Position numbers and translations under genes: made by a program
Origin: Methylococcaceae bacterium
Lineage (GTDB): Bacteria > Pseudomonadota > Gammaproteobacteria > Methylococcales > Methylomonadaceae
Direction: 5' to 3'
Assembly: GCA_030693065.1 (NCBI GenBank)
Contig: JAUYBL010000038.1
Coordinates: 1 to 64,000 of the forward strand
Length of the DNA stretch: 64,000 nt
Shown here: piece by piece, positions 24,529 through 33,220 of the stretch
Layout: each line of letters opens with the position of its first letter
How positions within the stretch are numbered: the first letter of the stretch is position 1
Notes under the pieces: generated by a model
Database searches by the model: none
The model's input: the letters and a program-made list of their open reading frames with translations, nothing else
What the model was told of the DNA's origin: nothing

Positions 24529-25260
24529 TCAGTCCTGAAACCTGAGAACCGCATCGCCATCCTTTTGCGGGGCTTTGACGTTATCTAATTTGTCGAGTGT
24601 TGGCGGGTGCATTTTCAATTTTGCCAATGGCGCTCTCAATGTGTCGCTTAAGCCCCGCAAGTTTTGGGTTACCTCGGTATAGGTGGCGGCAGATAATTGC
24701 AGGTCATTTAAAGCCGTCACCGCATTGTTAAGGTTGTCGGTAGCCGATATAACATCATCGATATTCGAACGTTGGATAGTACCCTGGACCCCATTTACCC
24801 ATGTACCGTCATGATCAAACCAATACTCCTCCTTAACCCGGACTCGACCCAGGAGGTTATTGATCTCAAAGCGGTATTCAGCAATCCTATGATCAGCACC
24901 GGCGGCAAGTTCGCGTTCTATTGCTCTTTCACGTCCTTGCATTTGCTGATCAAGGCCACTAGCCTCCATCCAAGCCATATTGCGGCCTGCTTTAGCCGCG
25001 TAGAATTCCGCTTCTGCCAAATCGAACCGTTTAACGGCGGCAACCGCTGCTCTTTCCGCTAACGCTTTGGCTTTGGTGAACTGCGCAGGGAGCCCTTTCA
25101 GTTCCTGGATAAGGGTTTTACGCGCTGTAATTCGCTCGATTTCGTCGGCATTGACTACCGCCTGCACTTCCGGGCGGTTTAATATCCGATCGAACTCGGC
25201 CCGGTCTGCTTTAGGCAACTTCAGCCCTTTAAATAGTTTGTTGATAACGGCGTTACTCAT
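24529..25260 (-). CDS. Hypothetical phage-type protein with long helices, 243 aa
   Basis: Residues 1-120 are helical and Ala-rich with coiled-coil character (KALAERAAVAAVKRFDLAEA, AERELAAGADHRI-like). A short middle section (EEYWFDHDGTWVNGVQG) and another helical segment follow. It belongs to the same leftward cluster as the tape-measure gene. A structural or scaffolding role is possible but not shown by any motif. Confidence 0.6.
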   Translation of the reverse strand: MSNAVINKLFKGLKLPKADRAEFDRILNRPEVQAVVNADEIERITARKTLIQELKGLPAQFTKAKALAERAAVAAVKRFDLAEAEFYAAKAGRNMAWMEASGLDQQMQGRERAIERELAAGADHRIAEYRFEINNLLGRVRVKEEYWFDHDGTWVNGVQGTIQRSNIDDVISATDNLNNAVTALNDLQLSAATYTEVTQNLRGLSDTLRAPLAKLKMHPPTLDKLDNVKAPQKDGDAVLRFQD

Positions 25261-25416
25261 AGAAGATCCTAGATGGGTGGAAAAAATGCGCTCTAGCAGA
25301 ATTACCAGTGTGTCGCTTTGATGATTATGTTAACGGGGGGGAAATTCCCCCGGAAGGTATTTTTTTAAATAAGAAAAACCAGTAAAAACAAGACCTCTGG
25401 CCGGGGGAGTGGTTTT

Positions 25417-26028
25417 TTATTGGGGCCCCCCGGTCACATTTACTAACCCCCCATTTTTACTCCGACCGGTAATTCCTTTCAGTGCGTCTTTTTTGATAGT
25501 CTCCCAATGTAGGAACTTTCCTTGCGGCCCTCTGATTTCTCGACGAGCCAGTTCGCCCTCTACATGCTGTGCAATTTTTACTATGGAAGGGTTTTTGCCA
25601 GTTTTTGACTCCTGTTCTTCCATCCACTTTTCACCAATCTCCCGGGCGGTAGCTATCCAGGGGTGCGGCTTTGGTGACTCATCTACCAGGTGTTTTATTG
25701 ACGGGGTCTGGTTGCTGACCTGCGCGGATTCGGCCGCTTCGACATTTCCCCACGGCCAATCAGTAGAGATAAAACATAAACCGGCCTTTTCCCATTGCAA
25801 CAACTCTGCCCGAAGACGTGAGAGCCTTTCTTCTTTGCGCTCAAATTGACCAAAGTCCAACACAGGCAATGGTTTGATATGGGAAATCTGATTTTCAACA
25901 TATCGCCATTCCAGAACGGCGCGTTCTTTTAGTTGTTCAAGTGCCAGCCGCCGATCATCCCAAGTCATCTTAGCAAGATCCAACGGGGCGCAAGGGAAGT
26001 AGGGTTGTTCAAAATCTTCATTGGTCAT
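25417..26028 (-). CDS. Putative DNA-binding protein, about 203 aa
   Basis: I chose ATG 26028, which has a good AGAGGA ribosome-binding site; an earlier start would add 31 unlikely residues. The N-terminal half is helical with acidic and aromatic content (MTWDDRRLALEQLKERAVLE). The C-terminal part, NPSIVKIAQHVEGELARREI, then FLHWETIKKDALKGITGR, looks like a helix-turn-helix segment seen in small prophage regulators. It lies between the replication genes and the morphogenetic-type genes, a position suited to a late-gene regulator. The family is not identified. Confidence 0.55.
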   Translation of the reverse strand: MTNEDFEQPYFPCAPLDLAKMTWDDRRLALEQLKERAVLEWRYVENQISHIKPLPVLDFGQFERKEERLSRLRAELLQWEKAGLCFISTDWPWGNVEAAESAQVSNQTPSIKHLVDESPKPHPWIATAREIGEKWMEEQESKTGKNPSIVKIAQHVEGELARREIRGPQGKFLHWETIKKDALKGITGRSKNGGLVNVTGGPQ

Positions 26029-26400
26029 GATTCGATTCCTCTGTAGTGGGTTTTGTTTGTAAATATGAGTTGTGGTGAAATTAAAAACTTGGATCAACCG
26101 GAGAAACTGCAAGGTGTTCAATCATCGGCCCCATACCAAGAAAGCCAATTGATAACCACTACAGTGGGCTTTTTGTATTCAAAAAATCCTCAATAAAAAT
26201 TTAGCTAGCTGACGGGTCAGGGGCGTTAAGGTCCGAAGGATTTCACCCCCATAGGGGTATCCATGTGGTTTTTGTATTTGTAGAAACATGCCCAACAAAA
26301 ATTTATCGGGCTATCCGATCATGAGGAAAGTGAACCATGAAACTACCAACACTAACCTCATATTGGGGTATACCCCCCTCCCGAAATTCCCGCGCCTGCA

Positions 26401-26516
26401 CGTAAGTAATTGCAATCGGTCTAGGAGGCAATCGGTTTAGGGATTTTGCCCCCCCCCCCTACCCCCATCAGGAATTTCCCGCGCCCAAACGTAAGTAATT
26501 GCAATCGGTCTAGGAG
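26401..26516. repeat. Iteron-like direct repeats in a gene-free region
   Basis: Two exact 27-bp copies (CGTAAGTAATTGCAATCGGT, then CTAGGAG) start at 26401 and 26490, 89 bases apart, each preceded by CCCGCGCC. GCAATCGGT also occurs at 26428 and at 29223, beside the primase gene. An 11-C run (26449-26459) lies between the copies. The ~780-bp gene-free region 26029-26808 has no other gene-like content; near 26690-26800 it holds scattered AACTTTCC/GGAAGTTT words. The repeats flank the primase-helicase genes and could be a replication origin. Confidence 0.5.
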
Positions 26517-26808
26517 TGTTACACCACAAAACCTATTCACATTGGTCATGAAGAGATATGGCGTGGCATTGTGGACAGTATGTAAGTTGCTTTTGATCAT
26601 GGCTTCATCATCATAAATATATTTATTTACTCCGGAAATTAGGGGATATGGTAAATTAGTTTTAAATCAATAAGTTACGCCGGTAACTTTGCAGGAAAAT
26701 AGCAGGAAGTTTGGTTTTAGCAATCCATTTAAAAAACAAACTTACCGCCTAAGTTTCCGCTAACTTTCCAGCTGTAAGCCTTGGTAACTCTCTAACTTCC
26801 TATATTCC

Positions 26809-28242
26809 CTAATTTCCCTTTATGGTCTTAAGCGGTTTGCTAACCCAGAACACCGATGACCCACGCCCTGGTTTTCCATCTGACCTTGCTAACTGTTCCT
26901 GACGGATTAAAGGTGGCGCAGAATTCAATAGATGATTCAGCACGCCGGTAACTTGTGGGCCGGTCATCCGATGTTTGAATGCAGTTGTTATCACTGATCG
27001 AGGACAGCGTGGGTTCTGGCTAATAAACTCCAACACCTCGGCAGCGGTATCATTCAATCGCTTAGCCTCAGCTTTGGCGCTCAAAGTCTGGAAAATGTAA
27101 CTGACCGAATCCCTCCAGTAATTAACCCAAGCCAGCGCCGCACGGATATGTTGTGGCTCGATCACCGATCGACGGTCCAGTAAAGCGAATATCATCGCAA
27201 ACATCCGGCAATAGATTTCCACCCGCACCAGTAATGAACCGGTAATACCCGGTTGCTCAGCGGTTAGCGCTGGATATTCGGCAGTCCATAGGGTATCAGC
27301 GGCTTGTGTGTGCGCCATCCACTTGCTGTTTGTGGCAGTGAGACTCACCCCAATAGCAACCCTTAGCGATTCAGCCACTTGTGAAGCCAGGCGATCAATA
27401 TCCTCCTTTGGCGTTGGCTTAGGTAAAGGGACCAGCTTGGCGCGGACAATATGTAAAATAACAAATCGATTCAAAAAACCCGACTGTGCATCCACATCGG
27501 TCATACGGTCGATCAATTCAGAAGCGGTGATGTGCCCAACAGTAACCACATGCGGCTTTGACGCGCACCAGACAGCATTTTTCACCAAAGGAGAAATATC
27601 CTTGCCATCCCAGCAGGTGCGTATTGTTGCGCTAAGCGTGTTCTTCTCACGTGAGGCCGCTGCCATAGCCCCGGCAAACTCAGCCTCTACAACCAACATA
27701 CGCTTGTCTTCGGTTCCGCCAGTATCGTCGTCATCCATTTTGTCGCGTATTGCCCAGCCCAAGCCCTCGCCGGTACTAAGGCCACCTTCGTGGCGCTTCA
27801 TACGTGGATAGTCATCGACTGTAATTTGCTCAACTGCGTCGAAGATCCTGCGAACCGTGAACTCACTGGTTCCTTTGCGGGCCTTACCAGTACGACCGAC
27901 CAGCAGAATGAAAGGCCGAGCGTGGCACACGCCATCGCCAATATGCTGAAAAGGCCCACGGCCCACCATCGCACTAAACGTCGCAAGAAAATTGGCCGCC
28001 ACGGCCACAGGTGATGCCTCAGAGGTTCGACAAGCCACTTTCACCACATCATACAAAATGCCGTGATAGGCCTCTTTGGCCAGCGTGGGTGGTGGGTTTA
28101 ATAGATCGTCTTTATCGTTTTTATCGGCCTCACTGGGCATAGGCGGCACCATATCGTTAGCCGTCGCCAATTGGCCTTCGATCATCGCTTTAGCGGCTGG
28201 CAATCCCTGGGCGACATGAACATCATTCCAATCCGGCATCAT
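26809..28242 (-). CDS. DUF3987-type helicase/ATPase-like replication protein
   Basis: About 477 residues from ATG 28242, which overlaps the primase stop (ATGA) after a GAGGTGG ribosome-binding sequence. It shows the DUF3987 pattern: ANFLATFSAMVGRGPF, a phosphate-loop-like LLVGRTGKARKGTSEFTV, a Walker-B-like MLVVEAEFAGAM, and HVVTVGHITASELI, followed by QSGFLNRFVILHI. The C-terminal region is winged-helix-like. The P-loop departs from the strict GxxxxGK[ST] form. Proteins of this kind accompany Toprim primases in satellites, prophages and plasmids and probably unwind DNA at the element's origin. Confidence 0.8.
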   Translation of the reverse strand: MMPDWNDVHVAQGLPAAKAMIEGQLATANDMVPPMPSEADKNDKDDLLNPPPTLAKEAYHGILYDVVKVACRTSEASPVAVAANFLATFSAMVGRGPFQHIGDGVCHARPFILLVGRTGKARKGTSEFTVRRIFDAVEQITVDDYPRMKRHEGGLSTGEGLGWAIRDKMDDDDTGGTEDKRMLVVEAEFAGAMAAASREKNTLSATIRTCWDGKDISPLVKNAVWCASKPHVVTVGHITASELIDRMTDVDAQSGFLNRFVILHIVRAKLVPLPKPTPKEDIDRLASQVAESLRVAIGVSLTATNSKWMAHTQAADTLWTAEYPALTAEQPGITGSLLVRVEIYCRMFAMIFALLDRRSVIEPQHIRAALAWVNYWRDSVSYIFQTLSAKAEAKRLNDTAAEVLEFISQNPRCPRSVITTAFKHRMTGPQVTGVLNHLLNSAPPLIRQEQLARSDGKPGRGSSVFWVSKPLKTIKGN

Positions 28243-29102
28243 GCGGCCACCTCGCGCGGAGGAAATACCGCTCGACCACCAACAGCGCACGCGGCAGCAA
28301 TTGCCTTAGCACGCCCTGGATTTTGTGGATTGTCCAGGTCATCGTCACCAAAAATGATGATTTTTGCTTGCGGGTGCTTGGAGCGAATGGCCGGGGCTAC
28401 CGGCTCCAGGTTCCCAGCATCGAAAGCCACAAAAACCGGCATTTGCCCGGCCATGTGACAAGAAATAGCCGTCGCATAGCCCTCCGCTACACCGACAAAC
28501 CCAGTTGGATCAACAACTTCGCCAATCGGACAACAACGGCCTTTTTTGGCTGTGCCGGTCAAAAACCGCTTATTGCCATCTGCATCAATAAACTGTAATC
28601 CATGCAACTTACCGTCCAGGTCCAACACCGGCAGCACTAAGCTACCACGCGAAAAACGGACACCTAGGCAGGCAACCCGCTTTCGTTGGGCGTATTTACT
28701 ATGGCCTTCAGTATTGCAGCCACTCCAGATCTTCAACGCCTTATCGGCCGCTTGCTGCAACTCTGCCAGACGTTCCTGATCAGCCAGGCGCCGTTTTTCT
28801 GCCTGCTCCCGGTCAAACCTTACCCGATCTGCTTGAGATAAGGACACACCGGCCTTAACGTCGAGACTGAATTCAAACGACTCGGCACCGACAAACCAGC
28901 CGAAGGCGCCTGCGGCCATGGTCTCCCCATTATCCAAGCGAAACGGATAAACGACATACCAGGCGCGCTTTTTACTCTTGACCGGCTCCCAGTCAGGTCG
29001 AAACCTGTGCAAGCTACCATCTGCCACCAACTCAACAGATGTCAACCCTGTTAAGCCTGTATTCGCCATCTGCTCTATTACAAACTGTCTAACATCAATC
29101 AT
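28239..29102 (-). CDS. Toprim-domain primase
   Basis: The 287 residues comprise an N-terminal substrate-like region (HRFRPDWEPVKSKKRAWYVV), a coiled linker, and a catalytic core with GRCCPIGEVV, the Toprim Glu in VAEGYATAISCHM, and the Asp cluster IIIFGDDDLDNPQNPGR. There is no N-terminal zinc finger. It makes RNA or DNA primers for element replication. It is the first gene of a coupled pair with the DUF3987-type protein. The closely related arrangement in PICIs and plasmids supports autonomous replication after excision. Confidence 0.85.
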   Translation of the reverse strand: MIDVRQFVIEQMANTGLTGLTSVELVADGSLHRFRPDWEPVKSKKRAWYVVYPFRLDNGETMAAGAFGWFVGAESFEFSLDVKAGVSLSQADRVRFDREQAEKRRLADQERLAELQQAADKALKIWSGCNTEGHSKYAQRKRVACLGVRFSRGSLVLPVLDLDGKLHGLQFIDADGNKRFLTGTAKKGRCCPIGEVVDPTGFVGVAEGYATAISCHMAGQMPVFVAFDAGNLEPVAPAIRSKHPQAKIIIFGDDDLDNPQNPGRAKAIAAACAVGGRAVFPPREVAA

Positions 29103-29359
29103 TACCCAGACCTCTTAAACCAGCGTGTGATGAAGGATATTTTGCGATACAAAATACACCGCCCACATAAGCCATCTTGAAGCTGATGAATGCTTGAGTG
29201 ACACCCACAGGCGCTACAATTTGCAATCGGTTGGGGTATTTTTTTGTAAAAATTGGAAATATTCATTTTGTCAAAATCCTAAAAATTATCATTTGCCATC
29301 GGTCCGACTCACCGCCAATCCAAGCGGCATGCTGATTGAGTCGATTTGATTGAAAAAAA

Positions 29360-29596
29360 TTAGGCTTTTTGACTGGCAAACCACTGTGTAAACAGCGGCT
29401 CGTTGATATAGAACTTCCGAGCTGACAAGATCACCGCGCCAGACTCTGACAGGCCATTGCGCTCACGATTGCGCATGAACCAAGTTAATTGACCGGGTGT
29501 GAATTTGTCCGCGTGTTTTTTTTGGAAGTTGTCCAGCGATTCAATTTGGTCAAGCGCGGGGGCTTGTGGCTGGGTTTGATTTTGGCTTGTTTGCAT
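29360..29596 (-). CDS. AlpA-like small regulator, about 78 aa
   Basis: ATG 29596 follows GGAGA at correct spacing; an in-frame ATG 6 codons upstream is less likely. The C-terminal part, LTWFMRNRERNGLSESGAVI followed by FYINEPLFTQWFASQKA, has the pattern of AlpA/excisionase-type winged helices, and the N-terminus is Gln-rich and disordered. It precedes the primase gene, where AlpA-like activators sit in satellites. It may control excision and replication. Confidence 0.6.
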   Translation of the reverse strand: MQTSQNQTQPQAPALDQIESLDNFQKKHADKFTPGQLTWFMRNRERNGLSESGAVILSARKFYINEPLFTQWFASQKA

Positions 29597-29792
29597 GTGA
29601 CTATCTCCGTTCATAAGTAAACACGCGGGTTTCAGTGCGTGTGAAGAAACTATGAACGAGCTAGCGTCTTTCTTAAAGTAACATTTAGGAAAGATTATTG
29701 GCGTTAAAACCGTTTTATCTTTCCTTTTAATAACAATAAGTTGTCGTCTTGTCTTCTAATAAACACGACAACCTTACTCATTTTCAGCGGCA

Positions 29793-30788
29793 CTAGCTGC
29801 CGTTTTTTTTGCGGGTGTCTCGGGTAAAAAAACCCCAATCCTTATCGATGTAATTTGACGGCTTTTTATCCCCGTAGGGATACAAAGCCTCCGTAAACTC
29901 CCTAAAACTTCGACTGGACAGCTTAAACAGTTCCTCAGGTAAGCTACCACAACCAATCCAATAACGCAGTTCATCGGCAAAAAGTCGTAAAAAATCGCCA
30001 GCCGAGCGCTTAGATGAAAATCTTCTAACGTCATCACAAGAGCTAACAACCATCCGGCCATAGGCCAGGAGTAATGAATCAAAGCTCGGCATTGGGTGCT
30101 CATTCCAATCATCATTCAACAAAGGCAGCAGCTGTTCCTCAATGGACTCGGTGTAGTAACAACTAGGATCACGAGTAGGATTTGAAGGCATAGCTTCGGG
30201 CCCGTTCATCTTGGCAATAAAGTCGCGTATTTCTTGCGTCCTCAAGAAGTCCTGCACATACGTTTTGTTGTGAATATCAGCCGCATCTCGAAGCAGGCCG
30301 GGATAAACCAATTTACTTGGCGGTAATTGCTCATCCGATCCGGTATAATTTTCGAGTTCTTGAATCAATGCCGCCATCGCAATGGTTTTTTCAAAAATTT
30401 CTTGGCGGATAGTTTTCTCACGCTTGTTGCGCTCCACTATTTTTTCAGCAGCAAGACCATCACGCCCCGCATGGTGCAGTAAATAAGCAAAACCATGCCA
30501 TCTTCGACACAATTCAGCCTCACCCTGTACGCCAAGGCCGGATGACAAAAGCAGTCCGTCGACCTCAATAAGTGCCCGCTTAAGCGTGTGTTTTTTTAAG
30601 AGGAAGTTGGCAGCGACGCTTTTAAATTCGGGTGCAGGATTAATTGGATGAAAAATCAGCCATAACCAATAAGGCAGGCCCTCATCATCAAGCCAGCGAA
30701 TAAGGCCATGCTCCTCTTGGTCAAATTTATCAAACCTGGATTTAAATAAAGCCCTAAGGGCATCATCATCAATAGCAGTCACAAACAA
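29793..30788 (-). CDS. Hypothetical protein, 331 aa, satellite cargo candidate
   Basis: No known family is evident. The protein appears mostly helical with many aromatic and acidic residues (GLPYWLWLIFHPINPAPEF, WHGFAYLLHHAGRDGLAAEK). It has no nucleotide-binding or nuclease motif I can point to. It stands alone between the AlpA-like regulator and the HigBA module, a region where satellites often carry interference or defence cargo; this is only a positional hint. Confidence 0.6.
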   Translation of the reverse strand: MFVTAIDDDALRALFKSRFDKFDQEEHGLIRWLDDEGLPYWLWLIFHPINPAPEFKSVAANFLLKKHTLKRALIEVDGLLLSSGLGVQGEAELCRRWHGFAYLLHHAGRDGLAAEKIVERNKREKTIRQEIFEKTIAMAALIQELENYTGSDEQLPPSKLVYPGLLRDAADIHNKTYVQDFLRTQEIRDFIAKMNGPEAMPSNPTRDPSCYYTESIEEQLLPLLNDDWNEHPMPSFDSLLLAYGRMVVSSCDDVRRFSSKRSAGDFLRLFADELRYWIGCGSLPEELFKLSSRSFREFTEALYPYGDKKPSNYIDKDWGFFTRDTRKKNGS

Positions 30789-30920
30789 CGCCTCTCAAGT
30801 GCCGCGCGGATGAGAATCCGCTTTTCGCTCCGTCGAGCTAGGCTTGGTTAATTCATGCTGTTCGTTGCCGATCAGCTTGCGTCATCCGGATTGATTCCGG
30901 ACTGTCTTAAACTTTGAACA

Positions 30921-30957
30921 GCTTCATCAAGATCAAATACAGTTGTCTTGATGAAGC
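30921..30957. terminator. 12-bp perfect hairpin after higA
   Basis: GCTTCATCAAGA and TCTTGATGAAGC pair across a 13-base loop, one base beyond the end of the leftward higA gene. There is no U-tract on the minus strand, so it may stabilise mRNA or act as a factor-dependent terminator. Confidence 0.55.
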
Positions 30958-30958
30958 A

Positions 30959-31258
30959 TTAGGCCACTTTCGGTGGTCTCTCAATTGGTTTGACTTCGGG
31001 CCTAGGCTTTTGCCTAGCCTGCCATAAATCATATTCGGCTTGCATGCGCACCCAGCTTTCGGCGGTGGGGCCGTTCATCCAGGCTTCCAAACGAATCGCC
31101 ATATCGGCACTGATAGCCGCTCGACCGTTGATAACACGCGACAACGCCACGCGCGACACACCAAGCTGAGCGGCGGCTTCGGTGACGCCGATACCCAGCT
31201 CGGGTAATACATCGTCTTTCAAGAGGCTGCCGGGGTGAGGAGGGTTAAACATAGCCAT
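30959..31258 (-). CDS. higA: HigA antitoxin (second HigBA module)
   Basis: The 99-residue protein begins MAMFNPPHPGSLLKDDVLPE, the standard HigA/VapI-like start. A helix-turn-helix follows (VTEAAAQLGVSRVALSRVINGRAAIS), then DMAIRLEAWMNGPTAESWVR. It lies 12 bases after its toxin gene in toxin-first order. It is close in type to I. HigA proteins of Enterobacteria and unrelated in detail to the XRE antitoxin of the first module. Confidence 0.93.
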   Translation of the reverse strand: MAMFNPPHPGSLLKDDVLPELGIGVTEAAAQLGVSRVALSRVINGRAAISADMAIRLEAWMNGPTAESWVRMQAEYDLWQARQKPRPEVKPIERPPKVA

Positions 31259-31270
31259 TTTATTTACCTG

Positions 31271-31549
31271 CTAGTGATAGTCTTGGTAATCGACCAGAAT
31301 GGAGTCTTCACCTTCGAACCTGAAGGTAAGACGCCAGTTACCGTTGACTCTGACCGCCCAATGTTCGGCCAAGTCGCCTTTGAGTGGATGGAGTTTCCAA
31401 CCAACGACAGCCATTTCTTGCGGATCTTTGGCGGCATTGAGCAACATCAATTGCCGGGCCAGTTTTGGCGCGTGCTCTGCTGCAATGCCGCCTTTAGATC
31501 CGGTTTCAAAAAACTGCTGAATGCCTTTGTGACGGAAACTCTTTATCAT
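31271..31549 (-). CDS. higB: HigB toxin (second HigBA module)
   Basis: A typical HigB/RelE-type ribosome-dependent RNase of 92 residues: FRHKGIQQFFETGSKGGIAA, followed by MAVVGWKLHPLKGDLAEHW and VRVNGNWRLTFRFEGEDSILVDYQDYH. The final segment carries the conserved basic and His/Tyr residues. It lies inside the integrative element and probably stabilises it. Confidence 0.93.
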   Translation of the reverse strand: MIKSFRHKGIQQFFETGSKGGIAAEHAPKLARQLMLLNAAKDPQEMAVVGWKLHPLKGDLAEHWAVRVNGNWRLTFRFEGEDSILVDYQDYH

Positions 31550-31608
31550 AGTTAAGTGTATCGTTATGCTTTACGCGTTACAAGCGGGTTATTGCAAGCC
31601 AACTCCAA

Positions 31609-31836
31609 TCAGTTCATTTCACTGTCTTCAATCAAATCCATTAATTGTCTTGCTGTTGAATTGGCCCCACCAGACAGCGCCGCAAAAACAAAGCGATCTT
31701 TGATTTCGACATCTTTCCAAAACCGCTCGGTAAGCAGCTGCGTTAGTTCTATGATGGTGTTCAGTTGTTTATAGGCTTCTGCCTTTGCTTCTGATAATTT
31801 TGATTCGCTTATTGTGTTTTCATCTGACATTGACAT
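31609..31836 (-). CDS. Hypothetical protein, 75 aa
   Basis: Acidic and helical (SEAKAEAYKQLNTIIELTQLLTE), with a conserved-looking ALSGGANSTARQLMDLIED end. It sits between the HigBA module and another small gene in the leftward cluster next to the integrase. Not recognised. Confidence 0.55.
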   Translation of the reverse strand: MSMSDENTISESKLSEAKAEAYKQLNTIIELTQLLTERFWKDVEIKDRFVFAALSGGANSTARQLMDLIEDSEMN

Positions 31837-31871
31837 GGTATTTCTCCAAATAATAATTAATTTATGATGGA

Positions 31872-32144
31872 TTATTGATCGATACTGCTTGTGGCCGCTG
31901 CCCGCGCACCTATACCATCCAGCTCTTCTTTGTAATGCTCAACCAATGCTAACGCGTCCAGTATTTCGTAGCCGATCGACTCGACGGCGGCAGAAACATT
32001 AACCAAATCCATTAGCTCTTCATCAGCCAGCGTTTTAAGCATGCTAGCAAGCGCTTGAGCACGTATCAAAGCCCCCTCAAGAGCAGGGGCAAAGCCTAAA
32101 CAATGAGTTCTATGATCAAATATATTCTGAGTGATTTTTTTCAT
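31872..32144 (-). CDS. Hypothetical protein, 90 aa
   Basis: Residues 15-75 form Ala/Leu-rich helices (ALEGALIRAQALASMLKTLA), a pattern seen in small DUF3077-like accessory proteins, though I cannot assign it firmly. The start lies 2 bases before the integrase stop on the other side, so it is likely co-transcribed with the integrase. Confidence 0.55.
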   Translation of the reverse strand: MKKITQNIFDHRTHCLGFAPALEGALIRAQALASMLKTLADEELMDLVNVSAAVESIGYEILDALALVEHYKEELDGIGARAAATSSIDQ

Positions 32145-32146
32145 GA

Positions 32147-33220
32147 TTATCTCCTACCTGGTTGAATAGCTGCAGTCATGACTTTATCCACCAAGCGTGA
32201 TTTATGGTCGGTTGATAAGTGGCTGTAACGCATAGTGGTTTGGGCGCAGCGATGACCCAACACCTGCCCCACTTCATATAAGCTGGCTCCGCCCATCGCT
32301 AATAGGCTGGCGGCAGTGTGCCGTAAGTCATGCCAACGAAAATTTTCAATGCCGGCATCGGCCATTGCTTTAAACCAATGTTTTTTAAACTCAAAGGGTT
32401 TTTCAGAATCAGTGGTGCTGGGAAACAATAAGCTGTTGCCGATTCGCCGCATTGGCCGTAATTGGACCATGACAAAATCTGGAATAGGACAGTTACGCGC
32501 TTCGCCGTTTTTGGTATCGGCCAAAAAGGCCAGGTTGCGGTCGAAATCCATATCAGACCAACGCAACCCCATTAGTTCCGATTTCCGCATACCCGAGGTC
32601 ATGGCCATCAAAACCAGTAACCGTAAATGTCGCCATTCGGACACCTCACAAGCTTTTAATAAGCTTTCGCGCTCGAAATCTTTGAGATAACGAGTGCGTT
32701 GGTTGCTGACTTTGCGCGCAGGTACTTTGTTGACCGGGTTTTGTGTAACGATGCCTTCACCCATGGCATATTTGAACACCGCACTCAGTACCGCCCTTAG
32801 CCGATTGACAGTTGCCGGACTGCGAGTTTTTTTCAGTTGTTGGGTTTTACCTCTACCATCGCCACGGAGGCATTGACCAGACTCAAACGCTTTTAACTCT
32901 CTCCGAATCATGTCGGCGTTAATGTCGATAAGCCTGTAATGTCCAAAGCAATCGCTCCAATAAGCCGCACGGGGTAACTGCCTGGGACACTTTCCAGACC
33001 ATTGCGCGGCATATTCATTGACCAGTTCGGAAAACTTTAAACCGGCACCACGCGACCCCAACGCCTCAATGGCGTCTTGATCGGCTTCAATGCGCTTTGC
33101 CCAAGCAACGGCATCGGTCTTACGGTCAAACGTTTTGGACTTGAGGGCAACGCCCCGTTGTTTGATTATCGCCTTATAGACGACGCCTGACTGGCGTACG
33201 ATTTTGCGGATGGTGGCCAT
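32147..33220 (-). CDS. int: Tyrosine recombinase (phage-type integrase)
   Basis: A complete integrase with 357 residues: an N-terminal arm-binding domain (FDRKTDAVAWAKRIEADQDA), a core-binding domain and a C-terminal catalytic domain. The catalytic residues are visible: Arg 212 (TSGMRKSELMGLRW), His 297 and Arg 300 (HDLRHTAAS), the GH pair of VLGHRC, and Tyr 332 (TTMRYSHLS). It begins 1 base into the stop of the upstream zinc-finger-like gene (TAATG). It lies beside the intact tRNA-Met and its att core and should catalyse integration and excision of the 13.1-kb element. Confidence 0.96.
   Translation of the reverse strand: MATIRKIVRQSGVVYKAIIKQRGVALKSKTFDRKTDAVAWAKRIEADQDAIEALGSRGAGLKFSELVNEYAAQWSGKCPRQLPRAAYWSDCFGHYRLIDINADMIRRELKAFESGQCLRGDGRGKTQQLKKTRSPATVNRLRAVLSAVFKYAMGEGIVTQNPVNKVPARKVSNQRTRYLKDFERESLLKACEVSEWRHLRLLVLMAMTSGMRKSELMGLRWSDMDFDRNLAFLADTKNGEARNCPIPDFVMVQLRPMRRIGNSLLFPSTTDSEKPFEFKKHWFKAMADAGIENFRWHDLRHTAASLLAMGGASLYEVGQVLGHRCAQTTMRYSHLSTDHKSRLVDKVMTAAIQPGRR

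Noticed and set aside
26401-26516. CRISPR-like array
   Set aside because: Only two copies of the repeat, no third unit and no cas genes; read as iteron-like instead.
29774-30115. 113-aa frame inside the 331-aa gene
   Set aside because: Same-strand alternative frame within a longer coding gene, with no independent support.
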